Below, in pieces: positions 1 to 7,708 of a stretch of DNA of 64,000 nucleotides. The first letter of the stretch is position 1. Every line of letters begins with the position of its first letter. The position numbers and the translations under genes are program-made. The notes under the pieces are model-generated. The model made no database searches. It was not told the origin of the DNA and saw nothing but the letters and a program-made list of their open reading frames with translations. Origin of the DNA: Nocardia uniformis NBRC 13702 (GTDB lineage Bacteria; Actinomycetota; Actinomycetes; Mycobacteriales; Mycobacteriaceae); the NCBI RefSeq assembly GCF_001613345.1, contig NZ_BDCE01000041.1:18002-82001 (forward strand), read 5' to 3'.

Positions 1-1860
1 TTCGCTCCAGATATAGGAGTAGTAGCCCGCCGCGTACCCGCCCGCGAAGATGTGGGCGAAATAACCGGTTCGGTAGCGCGGTGGGATCGCTGCCAGTGCG
101 AGGCCCGCCTTGCTGAGTGCGTCCGCCTCGAACTCCTCGGCGTCCACGTCCGCGGTCGCCTCAGCCCCGGGGATGCGGTGCCAGGCCCAGTCCAGCAGCG
201 CGGCGGCGAGGTACTCGACGGTACGGAAGCCCTCGCCGAAACGTTCGGCCGCGGCCAGGCGCTCGACCAGTGCGGCCGGGATCTGCTCGCCGGTGTCGAT
301 GTGCTTGGCGTAGTTGGCCAGGATCTCGGGCCGGGCCATCCACATCTCGTTCACCTGTGACGGGAATTCGACGAAGTCGCGGGGCACCTCGGTGCCCGCG
401 AAGAACGGGTAGGTCACGTCGGAGAACAGCCCGTGCAGCGCATGCCCGAACTCGTGGAACAGCGTCCGGACGTTATCCCAGGTGAGCAGTGCCGGTTCAC
501 CTTCGGGCGGCTTCACGATATTGAGGTTGTTGACCACCACCGGCCGCTGCCCCAATAGCCGTGATTGGCTGACCAATTCGTTCATCCAGGCCCCGCCGCG
601 CTTCGAGGGCCGGGTGAAGAAGTCGCCGAGGAACAGTCCCAGCGCAGCGCCGTCGGCATCGAATACCTCGAAAACCCGCACCTCGGGGTGGTATCCGATC
701 AGATCGTCGCGCTCACGGACGGTGATTCCGTAGACCTGCCCGGCAGCGAAGAACACCCCGTCCCACAGCACCCGCTCGAGCTCGAGGTAGGGCCGCAGCG
801 CCTCGGCATCCACCGAGAACCGTTCGGCCCGGACCCTTTCCGACCAGAACTGCCAATCCCAGGATCGAAGTTCGGCCGTGCCGGTCGCGTCCGCTCGCAT
901 TGCCACCGCGAGTTCGTCGGCCTCGCGCTCCGCATTGGCCACCGCGGGCGCGACCAGCCGCCCGAGCATCTCCTCCACCGCCGGTGCGGTTTTCGCGGTC
1001 TGGTCCTCGACGGCATACGACGCATGGTCCGGATAGCCGAGCAATGCCGCTCGTTCCGCGCGCAGCGCCGCGATCCGGGCGGCGAGCGGTCCATTGCGCC
1101 CCGTGTCACCGAATCCGCGCCCCAGCGACACCGCCAGCATCCGCCGCCGCACCTCCCGGTCGGCCAATTCGGCGAGCACGGGCTGATTCGAGACGTTCTG
1201 CAGGCTCAACGCCCACTTGCCGTCGTGCCCGAGCGACCGCGCGTTCTCGGCCGCGGCGGCCACCGCCGCCGCCGCGAGCCCCGCCACCTCCTCGGCACTG
1301 TCGAGCACCAGCGTGGCCGCATTGGTCGCCGCCAGATTGTTCTGCCCGAATTCCGTTGCCGCCGACGCCAATTGGGCATTCAGCTCCCGCAACCGCTCCT
1401 GCTGTGCGGCATCGAGTCGCGCACCGGCCCGAACGAACCGAAGGTAGTACTGCTCCAGCAGCCGCGCCTGCTCGCCCTCGAGGCCGAGGTCCGCGCGCCG
1501 CTCGTACAGTGATTCGACCCGTCCGAAGAGTTCGGGATCGAGATGGATGGCATCGCGATGCGCGGCGAGCCGCGGGGAGATCTCCGCCTCGATCGCTTCG
1601 GTGCGCGCATTGGAGTCCGACCCGGCGATATTGAAGAAAACGTTCGACACCCGGGTCAACAACGCACCCGAGGACTCCAGCGCCACAATCGTATTGCCGA
1701 ATGTCGGCGGCTCCTCGCTCGCGGTGATGGCGGCGATCTCACCCAACTGTTCCACCATCCCGCGCTCGAACGCGGGCAGGTAGTGCTCATCGCCGATCTC
1801 CGCGAATGCCGGGAGTTCATACGGCAGCGTGCTGCGCTCGAAGAACGGGTTGCTCGTCAT
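1..1860 (-). CDS. M3 family zinc oligopeptidase (Dcp/OpdA-like), 3' end outside window
   Basis: Cytosolic M3 metallopeptidase that trims oligopeptides. About 620 residues are visible from the ATG at 1860. The zinc motif HEFGH lies at 442..456 (about residues 469-473) and is followed by FVEFPSQ, which supplies the third zinc ligand (Glu). The long helical N-terminal half is typical of the thimet oligopeptidase/Dcp family. Family members run to roughly 650-690 residues, so only about the last 50 should lie outside the window; the frame is open through base 1. It is divergent from the methyltransferase at 1921 across a 60-base gap that must hold both promoters. The choice between dipeptidyl carboxypeptidase (Dcp) and oligopeptidase A activity cannot be made from sequence alone. 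Confidence 0.93.
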   Translation of the reverse strand, partial: MTSNPFFERSTLPYELPAFAEIGDEHYLPAFERGMVEQLGEIAAITASEEPPTFGNTIVALESSGALLTRVSNVFFNIAGSDSNARTEAIEAEISPRLAAHRDAIHLDPELFGRVESLYERRADLGLEGEQARLLEQYYLRFVRAGARLDAAQQERLRELNAQLASAATEFGQNNLAATNAATLVLDSAEEVAGLAAAAVAAAAENARSLGHDGKWALSLQNVSNQPVLAELADREVRRRMLAVSLGRGFGDTGRNGPLAARIAALRAERAALLGYPDHASYAVEDQTAKTAPAVEEMLGRLVAPAVANAEREADELAVAMRADATGTAELRSWDWQFWSERVRAERFSVDAEALRPYLELERVLWDGVFFAAGQVYGITVRERDDLIGYHPEVRVFEVFDADGAALGLFLGDFFTRPSKRGGAWMNELVSQSRLLGQRPVVVNNLNIVKPPEGEPALLTWDNVRTLFHEFGHALHGLFSDVTYPFFAGTEVPRDFVEFPSQVNEMWMARPEILANYAKHIDTGEQIPAALVERLAAAERFGEGFRTVEYLAAALLDWAWHRIPGAEATADVDAEEFEADALSKAGLALAAIPPRYRTGYFAHIFAGGYAAGYYSYIWSE

Positions 1861-1920
1861 CCCCACACCTTATGCGGGGGCGGAAATACCGTGGCACAGC
1901 GATCGTTCACCACGCAAAAT

Positions 1921-2643
1921 ATGGCGATGCCAACCTTCGCGGATTTCGATCGTCGCCACTACCGCACCGTGGATGTCGCCACCGGCTACGACGGCTGGGC
2001 GCCGAGCTACGACCACAGCGTCCTGGACGAGATGGATCTGGCACTGCTGGAGCGGCTGCGGCAGCCACGGTGGGACCGCCGACACCGCGCCTCGGACCTC
2101 GGTTGCGGAACCGGCCGCACCGCGGCCTGGCTGCGCCGCCACGGCATCACCCACATCGACGGCGTCGACCTCAGCGCGGGCATGCTGTCGCAGGCCCGCG
2201 AGCGCGGCAATCACACCACCCTCACCCACGGCGATGTCCGCGAGACCGGATTACCCACTGGTGCATACGATCTGGTGATCGCCTCGCTCATCGACGAGCA
2301 CCTGCCCGACCTGGCACCGCTCTACACCGAGGCGCGTCGGCTCGCCGCCGACGACGGCGTCTTCGTCCTGGTCAGCTATCACCCGCAGTTCATGATGGTG
2401 ACCGGCATGCCCACCCATTACACCAGCCCGTCCGGGGAGCCGCTCGCCATCAGCACCCACCTGCACAGCGTCAGCGATCACATCACCGCCGGATTGGCCG
2501 CCGGGTGGCAGCTCGCCGAACTGGCGGAGGCCCCGATCGACGACACCTGGATCGCCGCCAAACCCAAATGGGCCGACCTGCGCGGACACCCGTTCACCAT
2601 GGCCTCGGTCTGGACGACACACCCGTCGACCCCGCCCTACTGA
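1921..2643 (+). CDS. Class I SAM-dependent methyltransferase
   Basis: A 240-residue Rossmann-fold methyltransferase. Motif I, DLGCGTG, is at residues 59-65, the acidic strand-2 residue is in GVDLS, and a GDV segment follows. The substrate is unknown; the plain UbiE/small-molecule form gives no hint. The frame is open far upstream into the antisense of the peptidase gene, but homology-like sequence starts at MAMPTF, so ATG 1921 (or ATG 1927) is preferred. It converges on the membrane-protein pseudogene at 2660 with only 16 bases between them. Confidence 0.85.
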   Translation: MAMPTFADFDRRHYRTVDVATGYDGWAPSYDHSVLDEMDLALLERLRQPRWDRRHRASDLGCGTGRTAAWLRRHGITHIDGVDLSAGMLSQARERGNHTTLTHGDVRETGLPTGAYDLVIASLIDEHLPDLAPLYTEARRLAADDGVFVLVSYHPQFMMVTGMPTHYTSPSGEPLAISTHLHSVSDHITAGLAAGWQLAELAEAPIDDTWIAAKPKWADLRGHPFTMASVWTTHPSTPPY

Positions 2644-2659
2644 GCGGGAGCGCGTCTCA

Positions 2660-3609
2660 TCACCCGCCGAAGAGCAGGTACAGGCCCGTGAAGGTGAAGC
2701 CGACCATCACCAGCATGAGGGCGAGCTGTCCGGTGGCGCGCTGCGCGGGTGGCAGTAGCCGCAGGCAGCGGTCGTGGGCGGCGGTGACGCCGAGTATGTG
2801 GCCGATGAGGACGGCGAGCACCTTCAGGGTGGCAAGTACGGCCGGGTGGGTCGAGAGCACGTAGGTGACGTCGTGGTCGGCGAGGCCGCCGATATTCCAG
2901 CCGCGCCGCAACGGGTCCGCGAGCAGCCACAGGGTGGCCTGGCCCTGTTCGACCAGGAGGGTGAGGTAGTGGGCGATAAGGTAGCCCGCGATGATCGGGG
3001 TGATGCTGTGGGCCAGCAGACCCGGCAGTTGGGCGCGCGCGGTGCGGTCGAGGCCGCCGGTGGCGCGGACGGCGACGGTGAACACCGTGGCCACTATCGC
3101 GATGACGGCCAACAGACCCAGCGTGCGAATCACGGTGGCGTCGAAACTCGCACCGCCGCTGCGGGAGTCGACGAAGTCGCGCCACCCGGGCAGTGCCGTG
3201 ATGCTGTCGAAGGCGGTGGAGCCGAGCAGGGTCGCCGCCAGCGCCACCGATCCGGGCAGGACGGGGCTGGCGGCCAGATTGTGCAGCGGGGTCCGCAATA
3301 CCGGTGCGCCGGAGGGGTCGCGGCCGAAGGGGCTGAGCCGCGCCAGCAGGCTGCTGTACACCTCGAATGGGTCGGCCCGCTCGGCCCACACCGTACCGAA
3401 CAGCACCAGCCCCGCCGCGGTGACCACCACGTACCCGAGCAGCCACCATCCGACAGCGGTGACCGAATCGGGTTGTGGCGCAGCCAGTTCCAGCCACACG
3501 AAGGCGAACAGCCCGAGCACCGCCGGTCGGCAGCCCCACGATGACGGGTACGTGTAGAAATCGGCAGATCGTCCGCGCCGCCCAGGCCGTGCGCCAGTAT
3601 CGGACTCAC
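2660..3609 (-). pseudogene. Fenitrothion-hydrolase-like membrane protein with internal deletion and frame change
   Basis: The gene starts with GTG at 3609 in a GTGA overlap with the cupredoxin gene and reads MSPILAHGLGGADDLPIS, a typical N-terminus of this multi-spanning actinobacterial family (annotated elsewhere as fenitrothion hydrolase, true role unclear). After about 18 residues that frame stops making sense. The family sequence resumes in another frame at about 3555, near YPSSWGCRPAVLGLFAF, and runs to the stop at 2660 with five or more membrane helices. As I recall the family, about 130 residues are missing between these two blocks. A gene caller would probably report only GTG 3520..2660 (286 residues). 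Either a deletion has inactivated it, or a shortened protein is made from an internal start. Confidence 0.7.
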
Positions 3610-3992
3610 GGGCGGATCAGCAGGGTGGTCACCGTTTTCCCGGCATCGTGCAGTTCGATATCGACGCTACCGGGAACAGTGACGGTGAACCGGAACTTCT
3701 GCCCCGCCCGGCGTTCGACGGGGAATGTATGCGCCGGGTCGGAGTGCACATGCAGCTCATCGGATGCGTCACTGTCGACGCGAACGACGATCGGCTGGTT
3801 CACCTTGGCTTCGGTCCGCTCGTTCGTGGGAGTCACGGTCCCCGAGTCGATTCGGACCTCGATCGTCACGGCATCGGCGGCCGAGGCAGAATCGCCGCCC
3901 GTCGGATCAGACGTGGTGTCCGAGCAGCCGGATACCAGCGCCGACCAGGCAACGATCACAGCCAGGGCGCAGTGTCGGAGTACACGGCTCAT
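3606..3992 (-). CDS. Cupredoxin-like (EfeO-type) exported lipoprotein
   Basis: A 128-residue protein with a signal peptide ending in the lipobox LVSGC (Cys 23), a Ser/Thr/Asp-rich linker, and a beta-sandwich resembling EfeO-type cupredoxin domains, with His in LHVHSDPAHTF. It probably sits on the outer face of the membrane and may bind copper or another metal. It lacks a Cys copper ligand in the domain, so classical blue-copper chemistry is doubtful. The start ATG overlaps the upstream stop as ATGA (3992..3989), and its own stop overlaps the next GTG. Translational coupling with the two membrane proteins suggests a shared complex. Confidence 0.72.
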   Translation of the reverse strand: MSRVLRHCALAVIVAWSALVSGCSDTTSDPTGGDSASAADAVTIEVRIDSGTVTPTNERTEAKVNQPIVVRVDSDASDELHVHSDPAHTFPVERRAGQKFRFTVTVPGSVDIELHDAGKTVTTLLIRP

Positions 3993-4162
3993 CGGTTGTC
4001 CTCTCGAGTCGGCCGCTCGGAGCCTTCGTCATCTTCCACGCAACGGTCGCGAACGGCGATGAGCACGACCACCGTGACCACCGCGATCGCGGGTACGAAA
4101 GCTGGAATCGCCAGCAGGACAGGGTGATCGGCGAGTACATCTATTCCGTCTTCGTATCTCAT
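3989..4162 (-). CDS. Small single-span membrane protein
   Basis: A 57-residue open frame beginning MRYEDGIDVLADHP, with one hydrophobic helix (about residues 15-38) and a charged C-terminal tail rich in Asp, Glu and Arg. Both ends overlap their neighbours by four bases (ATGA at 4162..4159 and at 3992..3989), strong evidence that it is a real gene of the operon rather than chance. No function is recognisable. It may be a small subunit or assembly factor for the 610-residue membrane protein encoded just upstream. Confidence 0.65.
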   Translation of the reverse strand: MRYEDGIDVLADHPVLLAIPAFVPAIAVVTVVVLIAVRDRCVEDDEGSERPTREDNR

Positions 4163-5991
4163 CGACGCTCCACTCGCTCCGTTCCGGGATGAGCGGTGCG
4201 CCGGTAGGCGAGACTGATCCGGGCCGCACCCCACGACAGCGCCGCGATCAGCACCAGCGAGCAGAGCAGCACCACCAGCGCGGCGGTCGTCATCAGCCAC
4301 GCCGGATGATCGAACGATCGCTCCCGTTGCAGCACGGTGATTTCGGCGACGAACGGCCGGGTGAGTTCGTTCGGGGCGGGCACCGCCTCGGCGTCGATAC
4401 CGGGATCGTGCGGCATATAGATCGGTACCGCGGTCAGCACGCGGCCGTCGTGCACGCGCAGCACCGTCTTCCAAGTACCGTATGCGGGAACCGGTTTGGT
4501 GCTGACATACTGCCCGGGACCGACGCGTTCGAGCCGGTCGACCACCAGTCCGCGACCCGGACTATCCGATCCGCGCCCGCCCTGCCAGCCGAGAATCTGC
4601 ACCCACTCCGGGTTATCACCGATCAGGTCCGCAGGGGTGACCACCACCTCGGCGGTCACCATTCGACCACCGTTCACCGGTTCGGCATCACTCAATCGGA
4701 CTGTGGCCGAGGCACCCTCGGGAACATCGACTCTCAGACCGTTGGCCGTGGCGGCGGCCGCGATCACTACCGCGACAACGACCAGTCCACGCCGAATCGT
4801 GGGTCGCGGCAGCTGTTCACCGCACAGCACCATGGCGAGCAGAGCGCCTACCACGCCCCCGGCGATTCCCACCGGCACCGCCATTGCCAACGCTTCCGGC
4901 CACATCGACGTAGGCCAGGGATTGATGTACATGCCCCGCACCCACAGCGATTCCAGCCACAGCCCGACCGTGGCGGCGACCAGACCGGTCAGCGCACCCC
5001 ACCACACCGGTTTACGGATCAGCGGCAGCAGCGCCATCAACTCCACCACCACCGCGATACCGAGATAGAGCGGGAATACGTTGGACGGTGCGCCGAGTAT
5101 CGGTCCGACCAGTACCGCGACGACTCCCCGAACCAAGAACGCGAAGGCCACCACCACCAGTGTGCTGAGGCGTCCCAGGGTATATCGCGCCGCGATCAAC
5201 GCGATGGTTCCCGCGACCGTGATCAACATCGGGTGGAAGACGAGCCGGAACTGTTGCACACCGAAGTCGAATTCGACCGGGAATACCGATAGTCCGATCA
5301 GTAGGCCACCGAAGGCGAAGCTGCGCAGCACCCACAGCAGCGGACCGTCGGTGCGCTCGGGATCGGGTTTATGCAGTCGCCCTTCGAATTCCAGGAGCAA
5401 TACCGCGACCAGCGATAGCCCGGCACCGCCGATGAGCATGAGATGCGTCGGCCCCCACAGGGTTACATCCTGCCCGAAGAGTCGATGCCACACGTCGTCG
5501 AGTGGAAATCCGATGAGTGCGTACAGACCCGCCCCCGCCATTAGCACCCCACCGACCGGCGCGTACCAATTGCGGGTGATTCGAATAGCGGCCGGACCGG
5601 GTTTCTCATCCAGCGGCAGGATAATGGCCAGCATGCCCGCGATGAACAGGAAGAACAGCCCGACCAGAATGAAGTAGTGCGCGGGGTTGGCCAGCGGCCC
5701 CTCATCGCGCCCGTCGGCGATATGCAGACTCACATCCCAGATGAACCCGAGCAGCGCCGTCAGGATTGTCGTAATGAACAGCGCGATCGGCAGTGCGACC
5801 CACCCGGGCCGATTACTCATCTGCCCCAATCGGTCCGCCGCCGACTTCAGCCAGTTGATGCGGCGGGTGCGATGCAGATACGCCACCCAGCACAATCCGG
5901 CGGCAATCAGCATTGCGGCGCCGGTCAGAATGATGACTTGATCCAACGCGGCTCCGCCGCCCTCCGTCCCCTGCGCCAATACCCTCATCAT
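4159..5991 (-). CDS. Large polytopic membrane protein with C-terminal extracytoplasmic domain
   Basis: A 610-residue protein, first gene of a four-gene overlapping operon. It shows about twelve hydrophobic segments through residue 425, then a soluble stretch of about 130 residues (430-560), and a last helix near 565-590 with a basic tail. Conserved-looking polar residues sit in the helices (WDVSLHIADGRDEGPLANPAHYF, WGPTHL), with His residues that could bind metal. It is a conserved actinobacterial family of unknown function that I associate with cupredoxin and fenitrothion-hydrolase-like genes, as here. A role in copper handling or in assembly of a membrane enzyme is a guess from context. The two Met codons at the start leave a one-codon uncertainty. 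Confidence 0.75.
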   Translation of the reverse strand: MMRVLAQGTEGGGAALDQVIILTGAAMLIAAGLCWVAYLHRTRRINWLKSAADRLGQMSNRPGWVALPIALFITTILTALLGFIWDVSLHIADGRDEGPLANPAHYFILVGLFFLFIAGMLAIILPLDEKPGPAAIRITRNWYAPVGGVLMAGAGLYALIGFPLDDVWHRLFGQDVTLWGPTHLMLIGGAGLSLVAVLLLEFEGRLHKPDPERTDGPLLWVLRSFAFGGLLIGLSVFPVEFDFGVQQFRLVFHPMLITVAGTIALIAARYTLGRLSTLVVVAFAFLVRGVVAVLVGPILGAPSNVFPLYLGIAVVVELMALLPLIRKPVWWGALTGLVAATVGLWLESLWVRGMYINPWPTSMWPEALAMAVPVGIAGGVVGALLAMVLCGEQLPRPTIRRGLVVVAVVIAAAATANGLRVDVPEGASATVRLSDAEPVNGGRMVTAEVVVTPADLIGDNPEWVQILGWQGGRGSDSPGRGLVVDRLERVGPGQYVSTKPVPAYGTWKTVLRVHDGRVLTAVPIYMPHDPGIDAEAVPAPNELTRPFVAEITVLQRERSFDHPAWLMTTAALVVLLCSLVLIAALSWGAARISLAYRRTAHPGTERVERR

Positions 5992-6183
5992 GGATCGCTC
6001 TTTCCTGTAACTCGACGTCTCTCCTACGGGCTAATGCCCATGTAGCGCGTCGGTATGCAGGTGATCATGGGAAGGATCTCGACCCTCCTGTCTCGACCGA
6101 GGGCGGAGGGCGGTGTGGCGGCGAGAGGGCGGTGTGCCCTGATCCGCGGCATCACCGCGAATCAGGGTGTCGTCACCGCCCGA

Positions 6184-6558
6184 TTACGACGGCGAACCTG
6201 GGGTGAAGACGCCGAAGTTGTTCCCGGAGGTATCGGCGAGGTGGGCGAATACCAGCCCGTCCTTGCTGGTTTTCGGCGGCGCCAGCACCTTCGCGCCCAG
6301 CCGCTCCGCCTCCGCGACCGTGGCCGCTACATCCTGGACGAGCACGAAGAAGGTCGCGTGATTGGCGGCGTCGGGGGTGTGGGCGATGCCGCCAGCGGGA
6401 ACCTCATTGCCCCGATAGCTGATCAAGTCGTAGCCTTCGGTATTCGGGTCCGGAGCGAAGGACCAGCCGAACAACTCGCCGTAGAACTTCTCGACCTGCT
6501 CCGGCTTATCGCTGCCGACCTGGAACCAGGACACCGTGTTGTAGGCAGGCATGGTCAT
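6184..6558 (-). CDS. VOC (glyoxalase/bleomycin-resistance fold) family protein
   Basis: A 124-residue protein with two beta-alpha-beta-beta-beta halves. It opens with VSWFQVGSDKPEQVEKFYGELFGW and ends DTSGNNFGVFTPGSPS, the usual start and end signatures of the family. The ATG at 6558 follows a good GGAGGAGAA ribosome site. It lies downstream of and in the same direction as the WYL regulator (125-base gap), so the two may be cotranscribed. The substrate cannot be inferred; such proteins include lyases, dioxygenases and drug-binding proteins. Confidence 0.85.
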   Translation of the reverse strand: MTMPAYNTVSWFQVGSDKPEQVEKFYGELFGWSFAPDPNTEGYDLISYRGNEVPAGGIAHTPDAANHATFFVLVQDVAATVAEAERLGAKVLAPPKTSKDGLVFAHLADTSGNNFGVFTPGSPS

Positions 6559-6683
6559 TGCGTTCTCCTCCGGTAAGTGGGTTGATGCCTTGCTCGATCA
6601 CGATCTCCCGCGCGAGCGACAACCCCCTGTCGGTGTTTCCGGAGGGAATTCCTGAGTCAGATACCTCTGGTCCGACACCGATC

Positions 6684-7391
6684 TCACAGACCGACGAGGC
6701 GCAGCCGGAGGCGGCGACCGTCAGCGTCGGAGATATGGCCGTCCACTGTGCGGTCCACGATGGGGAGATCGGTCATGGTCGCGGTCCGGATGCGGTCCAG
6801 GCGGAAGCAGCGGGACTCCCCGCGCAGGTGACACCACGCGACGATGTACCACCCGTTCGGTCCGTCGAGCAAGGCCATCGGCTCGACCTCCCGTTCGCTG
6901 GTCGCGCCGAAACGATCCAGATAACCGATCCGTACCGCTCGTCCGGCCTCGATCGCTCGCTCGATGATCGATGGAATCTCCGGAACCTGTTGCTGCTCAG
7001 GGGGATCCAGTAACCGCACCCGTGCGGCCAGGTCACGTGTCGCGATGGCATTGCGTTCCGAGATCGCCGCCATCATCTTGCGCAGGGCACTGCGCCCCGC
7101 CGCCTCGAATGGGGCGCCTCGGCTCCGCTCCAACGCCACCGCGAGGGCGACGATTTCCGACGGAGTGAAATTCAATGGCGGCAACGACATGGTCTTGTCC
7201 AGGGCATAGCCGCCCCGCCGACCCACATCCGCGTAGATCGGAATGCCCGCCTGCTGCAATGCCCCGATATCGCGCTCGATGGTGCGCACACTCACCTCAT
7301 ATCGTTGGGCGAGCTCACGGGCCGTGCGCAGGCGCGGCGATACGGCCCGCAGGTCCTCGACAAGCGCGTACAGCCGATCCGTCCGGTTCAC
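6684..7391 (-). CDS. HTH/WYL-domain transcriptional regulator
   Basis: About 235 residues from GTG 7391 (VNRTDRLYALVEDL). An N-terminal DeoR-like winged helix (residues 1-60, with RYEVSVRTIERDIGAL as recognition region) is followed by a WYL ligand-binding domain (RIGYLD, WYIVAW, FRLDRI). The frame stays open to 7517, but that extension covers a strong inverted repeat and lacks protein-like character, so the later GTG is preferred. WYL proteins sense ligands, often nucleic acid or nucleotides, and commonly repress or activate a neighbour; the adjacent VOC gene is the obvious target. Confidence 0.85.
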   Translation of the reverse strand: MNRTDRLYALVEDLRAVSPRLRTARELAQRYEVSVRTIERDIGALQQAGIPIYADVGRRGGYALDKTMSLPPLNFTPSEIVALAVALERSRGAPFEAAGRSALRKMMAAISERNAIATRDLAARVRLLDPPEQQQVPEIPSIIERAIEAGRAVRIGYLDRFGATSEREVEPMALLDGPNGWYIVAWCHLRGESRCFRLDRIRTATMTDLPIVDRTVDGHISDADGRRLRLRLVGL

Positions 7392-7418
7392 GGCGCGAGA
7401 ATATCGCCGAGCACCGAC

Positions 7419-7458
7419 AGTCGAGAGCGCATCCGGTCGGGCGGATGCGCTCTCGACT
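7419..7458. repeat. Perfect 17-bp inverted repeat upstream of the WYL regulator
   Basis: Arms 7419..7435 and 7442..7458 are perfectly complementary (AGTCGAGAGCGCATCCG) around a 6-base loop. There is no T-tract on either side. It lies 28 bases upstream of the WYL start on the minus strand and 250 bases downstream of the ABC-F stop, so it could terminate ABC-F transcription or act as operator/leader hairpin for the regulator. The whole gap 7392..7708 otherwise holds only a weak 56-codon frame and no recognisable gene. Confidence 0.6.
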
Positions 7459-7708
7459 CGACGATCAGCCCCGCTTCCAGGCACCCGTCGTGCACACTTC
7501 GAGGGGGCGGCGCTCACATGCCGCGCTTCCCGGTCGAATCCGATCGCGGCGGACCGGGTGCCGATGGGAACCGGAATCCTTTGGCGGTCGAATGCTCTGC
7601 CACCCGACGGCCCACCTTGCCGGTTCCGGGCGGTGACGAAAACGGACTGGGGTGCGGTCTGCCGCGTAAGGATCGACGAACCATGGGTGCGGGGCTCAGT
7701 TCCCTACT

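Noticed and set aside
7512..7683. 56-codon minus-strand frame between ABC-F and WYL genes
   Set aside because: Pro/Arg/Ser-rich translation without a ribosome site; looks like chance.
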